Below are positions 34,366 to 44,054 of a stretch of DNA of 64,000 nt, in pieces. The DNA is from Candidatus Kirkpatrickella diaphorinae (GTDB lineage: Bacteria > Pseudomonadota > Alphaproteobacteria > Acetobacterales > Acetobacteraceae). Below the pieces are notes generated by a model. It made no database searches, had not been told where the DNA came from, and saw only the letters and a program-made list of their open reading frames with translations. The stretch's first letter is position 1. Every line of letters starts with the position of its first letter. The stretch lies in assembly GCF_025736875.1 (NCBI RefSeq), contig NZ_CP107052.1, forward strand, positions 1,623,501 to 1,687,500, written 5' to 3'. Both the position numbers and the translations under genes were made by a program.

Positions 34366-35116
34366 GGTTTGTGCTCCGGTCAATTGCGAGGCCACCCGCC
34401 GCCTGACAGACGGGCATGACTTCAATCTCGTTGACATTGACGTGAGCGGGTTGCTGCACCACCCACGAGACGATTTCAGCGATATCAATGGGGGTGATCG
34501 GCGTCGTCCCCGCATAGATCGCGGCCGCGGCTTCAGTATCTGCCAATCGCACGGCGCTGAATTCACTGCCGCCACACAAGCCGGGTGCGATATTGGTCAC
34601 GCGGATGGGCAGGCCGAGCAGGTCGGTCCGCAGATTTGCGGCAAATTGCGCAACATAGGCTTTCGTCGCGCCGTAAACATTGCCGCCTTGATAGGGATAT
34701 CGCCCGGCGATGCTCCCCATCATGACAATATGCCCGCGCCGCCGCGCCACCATCCTGGGGAGAAGGGCATGGGTGAGCGCCGTCAGGCCCGTAATATTGG
34801 TTTCAATCATCTGCGCCCAATCGGCCCAATGACTGTACTGCGCTTTCGAGACGCCCAGAGCGAGGCCGGCATTATTGATGAGAATGTCAATGTCCCGCCA
34901 GGACGCGGGCAGAGAATTTTCAAAATGCGTGATTGCCGAGATATCGCGCATGTCGCATGCGGCGGACAGAAAAGATGCACCCAGTTCCGCCGCCAGCGCC
35001 TCAAGCCGTGCTTCACGACGCGCAACACCGATGACACGCATCCCCTCCCGAACAAGGCGCCGCGCGATTTCCCGCCCGAAACCTGCACTTGCGCCTGTCA
35101 CCAAAGCCGTCATCAT
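34355..35116 (-). CDS. ydfG: SDR-family dehydrogenase, YdfG-type
   Basis: This short-chain dehydrogenase closely follows Escherichia coli YdfG through its whole length: TALVTGASAGFGREIARRL, DILINNAGLALG, the catalytic tyrosine and lysine in NVYGATKAYVAQF, RVTNIAPGL, and HVNVNEIEVMPVCQA near the end. YdfG is an NADP-dependent 3-hydroxy acid dehydrogenase that also reduces malonic semialdehyde. I start at 35116 with GGAG 9 bases upstream, giving 253 aa; 35131 is the alternative. It is cotranscribed with ppk2. Confidence 0.85.
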   Translation of the reverse strand: MMTALVTGASAGFGREIARRLVREGMRVIGVARREARLEALAAELGASFLSAACDMRDISAITHFENSLPASWRDIDILINNAGLALGVSKAQYSHWADWAQMIETNITGLTALTHALLPRMVARRRGHIVMMGSIAGRYPYQGGNVYGATKAYVAQFAANLRTDLLGLPIRVTNIAPGLCGGSEFSAVRLADTEAAAAIYAGTTPITPIDIAEIVSWVVQQPAHVNVNEIEVMPVCQAAGGLAIDRSTNHAD

Positions 35117-35415
35117 TTTTTGCTGCTCCATTGGGTTTGTTGATACCAATTTGCGCGCGGGCTTCTGACGCGTCAAATTGCTTTCTTATGAGTCTGCATG
35201 ATGCGGCGATGCCTCCCGTAACGGCCCTGACCCGATGTGACATGACAAACTTTAATCAGTAAAACGCCTGACGCTCAACCGGCGATTCTCATCCGAATGG
35301 CTGAACGTCACCCATAATATTGTTTTTCCGGACATCAATATTCCGTCATGATGTCTTCTTTATTATCCCACATAAGGTGTTGCGTTAGGCCAAGCATCTT
35401 TAGTTCCAACGCCGT

Positions 35416-36030
35416 CTATTCCGGGTAGATGAAGGCGATATCACCGCGGGTCAGGTCGCTCAGAATCGTCGTCATCTCCGTAAGCACGGCATCCGGCACA
35501 GCGAGGCAGATTCTGACACCGTCAGCTTCAAACGTCTGCGCCAGGCTGTCAGCCTCCCAACCGGCCAGACGTGCCTGGATGATGGGGAAAATATTGAATG
35601 GGATGCGACACGCGATGCGCGTTTTTTTCACCCAATATGTCGCGTCGCCCGCACGCAGGCATTGAGACGCCGCCCCGCCATAAGCCCGTATCAAGCCACC
35701 GGCGCCAAGCTTGATGCCCCCGAACCAGCGTATGACGAGGACCACCACATTTTCAAAACCCTGCCCTTCAATCGCGGTCAGGATCGGGCGGCCCGCCGTC
35801 CCACCCGGTTCACCATCATCAAACATCCGGTAGCGTGGCGAAACCAACCACGCCCAGCAATTATGCGTGGCATCGGGCACATGATGGGACGCGATAAACG
35901 CCATCGCCTCATCCTCAGACGCTACCGGCGCGGCATGGGCGCGGAAAAGGCTTTTCCTGACCGTCGTCTCAAACTGTATCGGCGCGCGTAAACGCCATTT
36001 CTGCGCGTCATCCGCCACGCGACACGTCAC
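35416..36030 (-). CDS. IMPACT/YigZ-family protein
   Basis: A 204-aa member of the IMPACT (UPF0029) family. The signature block FDDGEPGGTAGRPIL and the following VVVLVIRWFGGIKLGAGGLIRAYGGAA are intact, with a ferredoxin-like C-terminal domain. The bacterial role is poorly known; the eukaryotic relative regulates translation through GCN1/GCN2. GTG start at 36030; a second GTG four codons later is possible. It lies 15 bases after the radA stop and is probably cotranscribed with it. Confidence 0.87.
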   Translation of the reverse strand: MTCRVADDAQKWRLRAPIQFETTVRKSLFRAHAAPVASEDEAMAFIASHHVPDATHNCWAWLVSPRYRMFDDGEPGGTAGRPILTAIEGQGFENVVVLVIRWFGGIKLGAGGLIRAYGGAASQCLRAGDATYWVKKTRIACRIPFNIFPIIQARLAGWEADSLAQTFEADGVRICLAVPDAVLTEMTTILSDLTRGDIAFIYPE

Positions 36031-36045
36031 TCAGCAGCGTCATTT

Positions 36046-37464
36046 TCAAGTTGCTTCAGCCCTCACCGCCTCAGCAGCTTTGGAAGGCGTAATAAACCGC
36101 GCGACGAGATCACTCAGGTGGCCGAATTCATGGATCGACAGCCCTTCCGGCGGTTGGGCGCGTTTGGCGGCGGCGGTGCTGCGCCGGGGCAGAACGGCCG
36201 CATCAAAGCCGAGCTTCGCGGCTTCCTTGAGGCGCAGATCGGCCTGAGCCACCTGACGCACCTCGCCGGATAATCCGACCTCACCGAAATAACTCGTGCC
36301 CGCGGAGGTTGGCTTCCCTGAAAGAGCGGAAATCAAGGCCGCGGCAACGGCCAGATCCGCCGCAGGCTCCGTCACGCGCAGGCCGCCCGCAATATTGAGA
36401 TGCACGTCCATCCCCGCGAAGCGCAGGCCGCAGCGCGCCTCCATCACCGCGAGAAGCATATTGAGACGACCGGAATCCCATCCCACCACCGCGCGGCGCG
36501 GCGCACCATCTCCGGCTTTGGCAGAGACGAGGGCCTGAATTTCCAGCAGAACGGGGCGCGTCCCCTCCATCCCGGCAAAAACAGCGGAGCCTGCAATATT
36601 GCCGCGCCGCTCCGCCAGAAAGAGCGCGGAAGGGTTCGGCACTTCAACGAGGCCCACATCCGTCATGGCGAAAACCCCGATCTCATCCGTCGCGCCGAAA
36701 CGGTTTTTCGCGGCGCGCAAAATGCGGAATTGGTGGCCGCGATCCCCTTCAAAATACATGACCGCATCCACCATATGCTCCAGCACGCGCGGCCCGGCCA
36801 AAGCGCCCTCTTTGGTGACGTGCCCGACAAGTATCAGCGAGAACCCCACTGTTTTCGCCAGTCGGATCAGCTCAAACGCGCTGGCCCGCACCTGCGCGAC
36901 GGAGCCCGGAGCGCTTTCCACCGTGTCGAGCCACATTGTCTGGATCGAATCAATCACGACGACCTGATGGTCACGATCATGCTCAAGCTTTGCGGTGATT
37001 TCGGCGACATTGATGCTTGCGGCAAGGTCGAGCTTTGGCGCGGCGAGGTTGAGGCGGCGGGCGCGCAGGCGGATCTGGTCAACCGCCTCCTCCCCGGAAA
37101 CATAAATGACTTTCTTCCGCGCCTGGGAGAGGGCACATGTCGCCTGAAGCAGCAACGTGCTTTTGCCGATACCCGGATCCCCGCCGATCAACACGACTGA
37201 ACCGGGAACAAGCCCGCCGCCGAGGACACGATCAAATTCCGCCATCTGCGTTTTCACGCGCGGCGGCGGGGCGGTATCGCCGTCAAGCTGCGTGACCTGA
37301 AGCTGCCCGACATGCGTGTTGCCGCGCCGCGCACGCGCGGTGGGCTCGACCGATTCTTCCTCGATACTGTTCCAGGCCCCGCATATATCGCACCTGCCGG
37401 ACCATTTCGGCGAGACGGCGCCGCATTCCCGGCAGACAAACCGTGCTGAGGGTTTTTTTGCCAT
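36046..37464 (-). CDS. radA: DNA repair protein RadA
   Basis: RadA is a RecA-related branch migration ATPase that processes recombination intermediates. The N-terminal zinc finger (CRECGAVSPKWSGRCDICGAW), Walker A GGDPGIGKSTLL, Walker B VVIDSIQTM, the family-specific KNRFG motif (AAKNRFGATDEIGVF) and the C-terminal Lon-like domain (DVHLNIAGGLRVTEPAADLA) are all present. At 472 aa it has the usual length. It starts at MAKKPSARFVC, 70 bases after the end of mlaF, and may be cotranscribed with it. Confidence 0.96.
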   Translation of the reverse strand: MAKKPSARFVCRECGAVSPKWSGRCDICGAWNSIEEESVEPTARARRGNTHVGQLQVTQLDGDTAPPPRVKTQMAEFDRVLGGGLVPGSVVLIGGDPGIGKSTLLLQATCALSQARKKVIYVSGEEAVDQIRLRARRLNLAAPKLDLAASINVAEITAKLEHDRDHQVVVIDSIQTMWLDTVESAPGSVAQVRASAFELIRLAKTVGFSLILVGHVTKEGALAGPRVLEHMVDAVMYFEGDRGHQFRILRAAKNRFGATDEIGVFAMTDVGLVEVPNPSALFLAERRGNIAGSAVFAGMEGTRPVLLEIQALVSAKAGDGAPRRAVVGWDSGRLNMLLAVMEARCGLRFAGMDVHLNIAGGLRVTEPAADLAVAAALISALSGKPTSAGTSYFGEVGLSGEVRQVAQADLRLKEAAKLGFDAAVLPRRSTAAAKRAQPPEGLSIHEFGHLSDLVARFITPSKAAEAVRAEAT

Positions 37465-37534
37465 GAGCCGTCACATCCTTTCGCACCGCATCCCGATCTG
37501 ACGCGCCAGCCCCATTTATCGGGGGCGCATCAGT

Positions 37535-38323
37535 TCAACGCCGCAATTCCATTTTGATCGGCCCTTCTGTCCGACCATGGGTGAACTGATCGACCATCGC
37601 ATTGCCGCTTTCGAGCAACTTCGATGCAGGTCCCTGCCAGACAAGCCGCCCATTATAGAGCATGGCCGCCTTGTCACCAATGCGCTGAGCTGACGCCATA
37701 TCATGCGTGATGGCGAGAGCCGTACTGCCGAGGCGCTTCACGCAATCGACAATCAATTCATCAATAATCGCGCCCGTAATCGGGTCCAACCCCGTCGTGG
37801 GTTCATCAAAAAACAAAATATCCGGCGTGCCTGCAATGGCGCGGGCCAAACCAACACGTTTCTGCATACCGCCTGATAATTCGGAGGGGGACAGACATCC
37901 GACGGAAGGGTCTAACCCGACCTGCCGTAAAATATCCCCTGCCTGGCGGGCTGCCTCACTGCGGGTCGGACGCTGGCGGGCAACGCGCCCCTTCGCCATC
38001 AGCCCGAAAACGATATTGTCACGCACGCTCATACTGTCGAAGAGCGCCGAGTTCTGAAACAACATCCCGATCTGCGCCACAAGCTCCCGCCGACGGGCGC
38101 GAGTGGAGGTCAGGAGGTTTTCCCCGTCAATTTCAATGACCCCTTCATCCGGCGTCAACAAGCCGAGTATGCAGCGCAGCAGGACGGATTTGCCACTGCC
38201 CGACCCACCAATCACGACGAAGGACGTGCCCCGCGCGATATCAAGGTCAATCCCATCCAGCACGACTTTATTGCCGAAGCATTTGGTGAGGCCGCGCACG
38301 CGGATTTTCGGTTGAGATGTCAT
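37535..38323 (-). CDS. mlaF: Phospholipid transport ATP-binding protein MlaF
   Basis: The ATPase of the Mla-type lipid transporter that maintains outer membrane lipid asymmetry. Walker A GGSGSGKSVLLR, signature LSGGMQKRVGLARA, Walker B ILFFDEPTTGLDP and the switch histidine region ALAITHDM are present in 262 aa. The GGMQKR signature is typical of the Mla/Ttg2/YrbF group. Its ATG overlaps the mlaE stop by 4 bases. No mlaD, mlaC or mlaB is adjacent, so these would be elsewhere. Confidence 0.93.
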   Translation of the reverse strand: MTSQPKIRVRGLTKCFGNKVVLDGIDLDIARGTSFVVIGGSGSGKSVLLRCILGLLTPDEGVIEIDGENLLTSTRARRRELVAQIGMLFQNSALFDSMSVRDNIVFGLMAKGRVARQRPTRSEAARQAGDILRQVGLDPSVGCLSPSELSGGMQKRVGLARAIAGTPDILFFDEPTTGLDPITGAIIDELIVDCVKRLGSTALAITHDMASAQRIGDKAAMLYNGRLVWQGPASKLLESGNAMVDQFTHGRTEGPIKMELRR

Positions 38324-39054
38324 TGGTCAAAAAACAGATCTGTCAGAAGGTAATCGAACGCCAGCAGCAGAATGGAAGCCCCGACGACAGCGGCTGTCGT
38401 CGCCGCGCCGACGCCCTCTGCCCCGCCGCGACTGCTATAGCCGTGATAACAGCCCAGCAGGGCGATGAGAAACCCGAACACGGCGGCTTTCGCCAGCCCG
38501 ACCCAGACATCTAGCGCTGTGACCACATTCAGGGTCGTCACGACGTAAGAGGCTGGATCGAACCCTAATTTATAGACGGAGACGACGAAACCGCCCAAGA
38601 CACCTAGCACGTCCCCAACCAGCACAAGCAGGGGCAGGGCCAGTGTCGCGGCCAGTAGGCGTGGTGTCACGAGGTAACGCATTGGTTCAACGGCGAGTGT
38701 TTTAAGCGCGTCGATTTGATCCGTCACACGCATCGTCCCGATTTCTGCCGCCATCGCCGCGCCGACGCGCCCCGCCACCATCAGCCCGGCCAGGACAGGC
38801 CCGAGTTCCCGCGTGACGGCAAGTACCACGATGCCGCCAATAGCGCCCTGCGCGTGATATTGTGCAAAACCGGTATAGGATTGCAGCGCGATCACCCCGC
38901 CGGAGAAGATCGCCGTCAAGGCCACAACGGGAAGCGAATAATAAGCGATTTCGAAGAAATTCGTCAGGAAAACCCGCCAGTAAAAGGGTCGTCTTAAAAG
39001 GCCACTCAGCCCGCCCCCGGCGAAAATGGCAAGAGCGCCAGCGTGGCGCACCAT
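38320..39054 (-). CDS. mlaE: Phospholipid transport permease MlaE (start uncertain)
   Basis: The permease partner of MlaF. Family motifs TRELGPVLAGLMVAGRVGAAMAAEIGTMRV and DQIDALKTLAVEPMRYLVTPR are intact (in part quoted), with about five to six membrane helices. The first ATG (39054) gives 244 aa and has no ribosome-binding site. The same frame is open upstream with plausible MlaE sequence (ILTDFVSAIGRATIS) and contains only ATC (39102) or ATT (39099) as possible initiators behind GGGGA. The ATT start would give 259 aa, close to the 260 aa of Escherichia coli MlaE. Confidence 0.9.
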   Translation of the reverse strand: MVRHAGALAIFAGGGLSGLLRRPFYWRVFLTNFFEIAYYSLPVVALTAIFSGGVIALQSYTGFAQYHAQGAIGGIVVLAVTRELGPVLAGLMVAGRVGAAMAAEIGTMRVTDQIDALKTLAVEPMRYLVTPRLLAATLALPLLVLVGDVLGVLGGFVVSVYKLGFDPASYVVTTLNVVTALDVWVGLAKAAVFGFLIALLGCYHGYSSRGGAEGVGAATTAAVVGASILLLAFDYLLTDLFFDQ

Positions 39055-39328
39055 GGAGATGGTTGCGCGCCCGATTGCTGAGACAAAGTCGGTGAGAATG
39101 ATGTTTCCCCAATTTCAGTCGAGATGCTGTCTAGCCCTAACGCGCCCGCGCGACAACGTCAAAGCCTGCAGTAAAATAAACTCGGTGGCGCGTTAGCCTC
39201 TCAACGCTTCAATACGCTGGGAGACGCATGATCTCGCAACGCGCGGTGCATGTATCAGCCATGTTTCTGATGAAGTTTCGGCTCTGTTCGTGGAAAGTCG
39301 GACAGTCTGGCATCCGCGCTTCAGACAT

Positions 39329-40759
39329 TTACTGACGGGCCGATGCCGCCTTCCTGTCCGCCGCCTTGGCCGAGGGCTTTTCCACCGTTGTGGCAGAATT
39401 CACTGGCGCGGATGAAGGAGAGGTTTGCGGCGCGTCCCCGTGTGTCGCCTCCGCTTTCCCCGTCACTGTCGCAGGATTTTCAGGACCCGCCGCCTCTGAC
39501 GCCGGGGCGCTGCCGGGATCCGCATGCGCGGCATTGTCAGTGACCGTCACGGTTTTTCCATCGCTTTGCTGCTCAGGTTTCGCGTCAGGGCGCGCCGTGT
39601 CGGGGAGGGCCTGCGGTATCATGGCTTCGCCCGGCATGGCCTTAACGGCGGGAAGCGTATTTGTCGTCGGCAGCGCATTCCAGAACGGCGCAACGGCCGA
39701 GGTCGCCGGCGCATTGATCGGCGATTCGCTGTCCAAGGATGGCGCGGGGCCTGAAAAAGCCTGAGGCGTCGTGCCAAGGGGCTGGGCCGTATGCGCCGCC
39801 GCGTCATCCTGATTAGGAACATCATTCGCGACGGTCGTTCTGATAAGGACCTCAGATCTGGCATCCCCACCTTTGGACTCAGCCGATCGGACCTGATCGG
39901 GCTTTGTCGCGACCACCTCCACCGGTTTCTGCACCGCATCGGGTGCCGCTTCCGGCTTTGACTGCGTGATGCTTCCCGTCCCATGTCGCACAAGCGGGGC
40001 GGTCGTAAGCGGCAGGGATATCGCGCCGGAACCATTCGCCGTCACAATGGCCGTATCGAGCGACCCGTTCACGCGGGCAGAGGCGGCGTCCTGCGTTGTG
40101 AGCGTCAGAGCGACAATCTTGCCGCCATCAATCTGCAATGACGCACGGTCGGATAATGTTGCGGAGAGCGCGTCGAGGGCAGCCTCTCTGACGGTCAGCC
40201 GTGCAGTGCCGTTCGCGGTGACCTGCCCGGCGCGCTCCAACCGTCCGATCGCAACATTCTCCGACCCATGGATGCTGATATCGAGAGACGCAATCTCCAC
40301 CGCGGATACGGAACCATCCGACAAATTCGCTTCCAGGGAGGCCAGACGCCCGCTCACGACGAAGCGCGTCTGCGGACTATCATGCAAAGTCACCCCAACA
40401 TCTCCACCGACGCGCAGCGACATCGTGTTATATCCATGGCCTGCCTGACATGCCGGCGCGGTGAGCGCCACACGCGCTGCACCCTGGTCCTGAACGACCC
40501 GGGAAGAAACCGTCACGCCATGGCGCGGCCCTTCGATGGCGACGGCGCGCGGATATTTGGGGTCGACCTGTATCGCGACACGCTCGAAGCATGGAAGGCT
40601 GAGGTCTACCTCTTCCACCGTCCAGGTGGATGAGTCCTGCGCAAAGGTCCGCCCCGGCCATGTGAGATATGTCGCCACAAGGCCACCGAGGAGCACGACC
40701 ATCCCGGCACGAAGGATTCTGAACTCTGGAATCGAAACGAGGCTACGCCGTCGAGGCAT
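39329..40759 (-). CDS. DUF2807-like envelope protein with long disordered tail
   Basis: The 476-aa product starts MPRRRSLVSIPEFRILR behind a strong GAGGAA site, and has one membrane segment or uncleaved signal (AGMVVLLGGLVATYLTW). Residues about 50-260 carry repeated short beta-strand units (VASLDISIHGSENVAIGRLE, ARLTVREAALDALSATLSDRA, SARVNGSLDTAIVTANGSGAI) resembling the beta-helical GIN/DUF2807 fold. The last 200 residues are low-complexity, rich in Ala, Pro, Thr and Ser, and probably disordered. The function is unknown; a periplasmic or surface role is inferred. Confidence 0.6.
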   Translation of the reverse strand: MPRRRSLVSIPEFRILRAGMVVLLGGLVATYLTWPGRTFAQDSSTWTVEEVDLSLPCFERVAIQVDPKYPRAVAIEGPRHGVTVSSRVVQDQGAARVALTAPACQAGHGYNTMSLRVGGDVGVTLHDSPQTRFVVSGRLASLEANLSDGSVSAVEIASLDISIHGSENVAIGRLERAGQVTANGTARLTVREAALDALSATLSDRASLQIDGGKIVALTLTTQDAASARVNGSLDTAIVTANGSGAISLPLTTAPLVRHGTGSITQSKPEAAPDAVQKPVEVVATKPDQVRSAESKGGDARSEVLIRTTVANDVPNQDDAAAHTAQPLGTTPQAFSGPAPSLDSESPINAPATSAVAPFWNALPTTNTLPAVKAMPGEAMIPQALPDTARPDAKPEQQSDGKTVTVTDNAAHADPGSAPASEAAGPENPATVTGKAEATHGDAPQTSPSSAPVNSATTVEKPSAKAADRKAASARQ

Positions 40760-40958
40760 TACGTCTTCCTCATCAAACGCCAACTCAAAAAGCCTGCGCC
40801 ATCATGCCGCCCGATGGCCGTGCGGCAACGCAGCAAGTCAGGCCTGCCTCACACATTCCCTTAATGATGCCACGTTGTCGACATGGCGGCAACGCGTGGA
40901 CACGTTCAAAATCAGTTATTTCAGTTAAAATCTGGACGGGATACGCGGTCTCTTATCG

Positions 40959-42293
40959 TTATGCGGTGCGCGACCTCCCGACCGCATGATAGACCGCGCC
41001 CGCCGCGATAAATGCGGGCCCGTTCCAGATATCGCGCATATCGAGGATGATATTGCCGCGCATGTCTGCCATCACGTTTTGAGGTTCAAGCTTACGGAAG
41101 CAATCCCATTCCGTCAGCAAAACGAGGATGTCGCTTCCTCTAATGGCGTCGCGAGCTGAGGGCATGAAGGTGACATCGCCCGTCACCATCGATTTCGCCT
41201 GCGCCATGCCCTCCGGGTCGTAAGCCTGTATGCGCGCGCCATAGGTGAGCAGATTGCGCATGACAGGTAATGATGTTGCCTCACGCATATCATCCGTGTC
41301 GGGCTTGAAGGTCAGTCCCAGCAAGGCGACCACTTTACCCGCGATCTCGCCCCCTGCCAGTGCGAGAATGCGGCGCGCCACCGCTTCCTTGCGATATTCG
41401 TTCGCGGCAATTGTCGCCTCCACGAGACGCGACGGCACACCGGCATCCTGCGCAATAGCCGCGAGCGCGCGTGTATCTTTGGGGAAGCACGACCCCCCGA
41501 ACCCCGGCCCCGCGCGTAGAAATTTGTCACCTATTCGGCGATCAAGCCCCATGCACGCCGTGATTTCCGCGATATCCGCGCCGGTCTTCTCACTCAGGTC
41601 AGCCATTTCATTCACAAAAGCGACTTTCATGGCGAGGAAGGCATTTGAGGCATATTTCGCAAGCTCGGCGGATTCGAGCGAAACAAATCGGAAGGGTGTG
41701 TTTTTCGCCGTCAGCGGCGCGTAGACCTGACGCATGGACGCCTCGGCGCGTGCCGCGCCTTCAATGTCGAGCAGGTCAATGCCGATCACGACGCGGTCCG
41801 GTTCGATGAAATCGGTGATCGCGTTCCCTTCCCGCAGAAATTCCGGGTTCGACGCCACGTCGAAACAAATATCCGGCCGCGTCTCACGTAAAATACGCGC
41901 TACCTCACGCCCTGTACCGACCGGCACCGTTGATTTAGTGACAACAAGCAGCGGCGCTGTCGCGGCCATCGCGACGGCGCGCGCCGCCTCATACACAGCG
42001 GTGAGGTCCGCATGGCCACCACCCCGCCGGGTCGGGGTGCCCACCGCGATAAACACGACATCTGCGCCATCAACCGCGCTTTTGAGATCCGCTGTGAAAG
42101 CGAGTCGCCCGGCTTGGACATTCCGCGCCACGATCTGATCCAGACTCGGCTCGTAAATCGGAATTTTATGGTCACGCAGCATGGCAAGTTTGGCGGGATC
42201 ACGCTCGACCACCGTGACCGAACTGCCGAAATCAGCAAAACAGGCACCGGAAACGAGGCCGACATAACCGCCACCGATCATTGCAACGCGCAT
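40959..42293 (-). CDS. ugd: UDP-glucose 6-dehydrogenase
   Basis: Oxidises UDP-glucose to UDP-glucuronate, a precursor of exopolysaccharide and capsule. The NAD-binding start MRVAMIGGGYVGLVSGACFADFG (quoted in part), the catalytic cysteine in GFGGSCFPKDTRAL, and the conserved VGTPT and SNPEFLREG motifs are seen. Length 444 aa is typical. It stands alone, divergent from the exporter gene. Confidence 0.95.
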   Translation of the reverse strand: MRVAMIGGGYVGLVSGACFADFGSSVTVVERDPAKLAMLRDHKIPIYEPSLDQIVARNVQAGRLAFTADLKSAVDGADVVFIAVGTPTRRGGGHADLTAVYEAARAVAMAATAPLLVVTKSTVPVGTGREVARILRETRPDICFDVASNPEFLREGNAITDFIEPDRVVIGIDLLDIEGAARAEASMRQVYAPLTAKNTPFRFVSLESAELAKYASNAFLAMKVAFVNEMADLSEKTGADIAEITACMGLDRRIGDKFLRAGPGFGGSCFPKDTRALAAIAQDAGVPSRLVEATIAANEYRKEAVARRILALAGGEIAGKVVALLGLTFKPDTDDMREATSLPVMRNLLTYGARIQAYDPEGMAQAKSMVTGDVTFMPSARDAIRGSDILVLLTEWDCFRKLEPQNVMADMRGNIILDMRDIWNGPAFIAAGAVYHAVGRSRTA

Positions 42294-42637
42294 TGAGCCT
42301 TCCCCTTTTCGCCCGGATATTCAGCGCCGTAGCACTTTTTACCCTGCCAGGCCCGCGCAGATTGCCGAGCCTCGATGCTGCGTCAAGAGAAATGTGCCGC
42401 TGAGAAGAAGTCAACCCGTCACGCATTGATGGCATTCACCTGCCCATGACACTTGTACAGCCCACCCGCTGATCTTGACCGGGCCTTGTTAAAAAACCAG
42501 TGAAAGCTTTTTTTAACAGTGGCGCAGCGCATCATTAACTGGCAAAGTTCTTTTCGGTGCCTGTCAACTGACGGACGAACGGTTCTCCTCGTCGTTCAGA
42601 TGATACGAACCGCTCATATCTGGACACGTATTGATCC
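42294..42637. other. Divergent intergenic region ugd / Bcr-type exporter
   Basis: About 340 bases. It contains a perfect 9-bp inverted repeat (42488-42517). No gene or clear promoter pair was recognised otherwise. Confidence 0.45.
42488..42517. repeat. Inverted repeat, possible operator or terminator
   Basis: GTTAAAAAA (42488-42496) and TTTTTTAAC (42509-42517) are perfect inverted copies separated by 12 bases. A+T-rich, about 120 bases before the exporter gene. Confidence 0.4.
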
Positions 42638-43963
42638 ATGCCGTCGCTTTTCAATCACGCCGCGCGCCGCGCGATTCTTCCCAATCGAAAAATAGAAGCC
42701 GTTAAACGTGAGGACACTGTCAGCAGCCTGGTCCATGTAGAGCGGACTCGTCAGTTCTCGACCGCGCAGATCACGCTGATGGGATTGATTTTCACGGTCG
42801 GGCCGATATCGACGGATATGTATCTCCCGGCCTTCCCGCAGATCGAACATGATCTCGGCCAGTTGCCGGGCAGTGCGCAACTGACATTGACCTGCTGGTT
42901 TGTCGGGCTGGCTCTCGGGCAATTCTGCCTCGGCCCGCTTTCCGACCGTTTCGGGCGGCTGAGACCCCTCCAGATCGGGCTGTGTGTCTATATCGTCGCA
43001 ACGATTATTCTCGCAATGACGCATCATTACGGGGCGTTCTGCCTGATGCGCTTCATTTCCGCGCTGGGCGGCGCGATATGCAGCGTGGCACCCCGCGCCA
43101 TTGTCAGAGATGTCGCGACCGGCCGGGAGGCCGTGAAGCTGATGTCGCAACTGACCCTCGTTTTCGGGGTCGGGCCGATATTGGCGCCCAGTCTCGGCAG
43201 CCTCCTTCTGGCCCTCGGCCATTGGCGGCTGATTTTCTGGGCCTGCGTCATCGCAGCGTCACTCCTGCTGCTGGGATCCTTCTACATAATGCGCGAAACC
43301 CTCCCGCCGGAACGCCGCTTTGCGATCATGCCGTCGGAAGTGCTGCAACGCTATCTGTCCCTATTGCGGGAGCCGGTTTTCCTCTCCACGACATTGCTGA
43401 CAAGTTTCTGCAGCTTTGTCATGTTCGCCTATCTCGCCAATGCACCGCAATTATTTGAGCATATATTGGCCTTCACCCCGCGGGAATTCGCGATTTTCTT
43501 CGGCGTCAATGCGGGGGGCTTCATTCTTGCAACCCAGATTAACGGGCGGCTGGCCCGGCGCTTCAGTTATGTCCGCGTCATGGAGGCGGGTATCTTCCTC
43601 TGCCTTTTCAGCGCCCTGGCCCTTCTCGCCGCGAGTGAAAGCCATCTGGTCGGGACGCATAATCCCTGGCCTGTCTGCGTCACATTGGTGGCCACCACTT
43701 TCTTCCTCGGATTTATCAGTCCCAATGCAGGCGTGATGGCTTTGGCGCATCACGGGCATCAGGCGGGCGCGGCTGCAGCCCTGCTGGGCACGCTCAATTT
43801 TGGTCTCGGTGGGAGTAGCGGGATCCTCATGGCTTTTCTCAATCCCCAGAAAGTATCCTCCACAGCGATTGGCATGCTGGTCGGCGTCACCGCAATCCTG
43901 CTTTGTGACGTCGTGCGGCGGCGCGCCCTCAAGGTCAATCCGCTGCCAATGCATGAAATTTAG
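42638..43963 (+). CDS. Bcr/CflA-family multidrug efflux transporter (MFS)
   Basis: A 441-aa major facilitator with about 12 membrane helices. The first helix segment GLIFTVGPISTDMYLPAFPQI and LGQFCLGPLSDRFGRLRPL are diagnostic of the Bcr/CflA drug:proton antiporter group; CSVAPRAIVRDVATGREA follows. Such proteins export bicyclomycin, chloramphenicol or sulphonamides; the substrate here is unknown. The start at 42638 gives a 45-residue cytoplasmic N-terminus; a GTG at about 42716 (VSSLVHVERTRQ) is an alternative. Confidence 0.88.
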   Translation: MPSLFNHAARRAILPNRKIEAVKREDTVSSLVHVERTRQFSTAQITLMGLIFTVGPISTDMYLPAFPQIEHDLGQLPGSAQLTLTCWFVGLALGQFCLGPLSDRFGRLRPLQIGLCVYIVATIILAMTHHYGAFCLMRFISALGGAICSVAPRAIVRDVATGREAVKLMSQLTLVFGVGPILAPSLGSLLLALGHWRLIFWACVIAASLLLLGSFYIMRETLPPERRFAIMPSEVLQRYLSLLREPVFLSTTLLTSFCSFVMFAYLANAPQLFEHILAFTPREFAIFFGVNAGGFILATQINGRLARRFSYVRVMEAGIFLCLFSALALLAASESHLVGTHNPWPVCVTLVATTFFLGFISPNAGVMALAHHGHQAGAAAALLGTLNFGLGGSSGILMAFLNPQKVSSTAIGMLVGVTAILLCDVVRRRALKVNPLPMHEI

Positions 43964-44054
43964 GCCCCATCTTGATGCCGGGGCACCGACGTCAGATCTT
44001 AAATGAGGTCTGCCCCAGGCAATATGATTGTCCCTCAAAATCAGGATCACAATC

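Noticed and set aside
36400..37200. 266-aa open frame antisense to radA
   Set aside because: Shadow of radA, whose motifs are complete on the minus strand.
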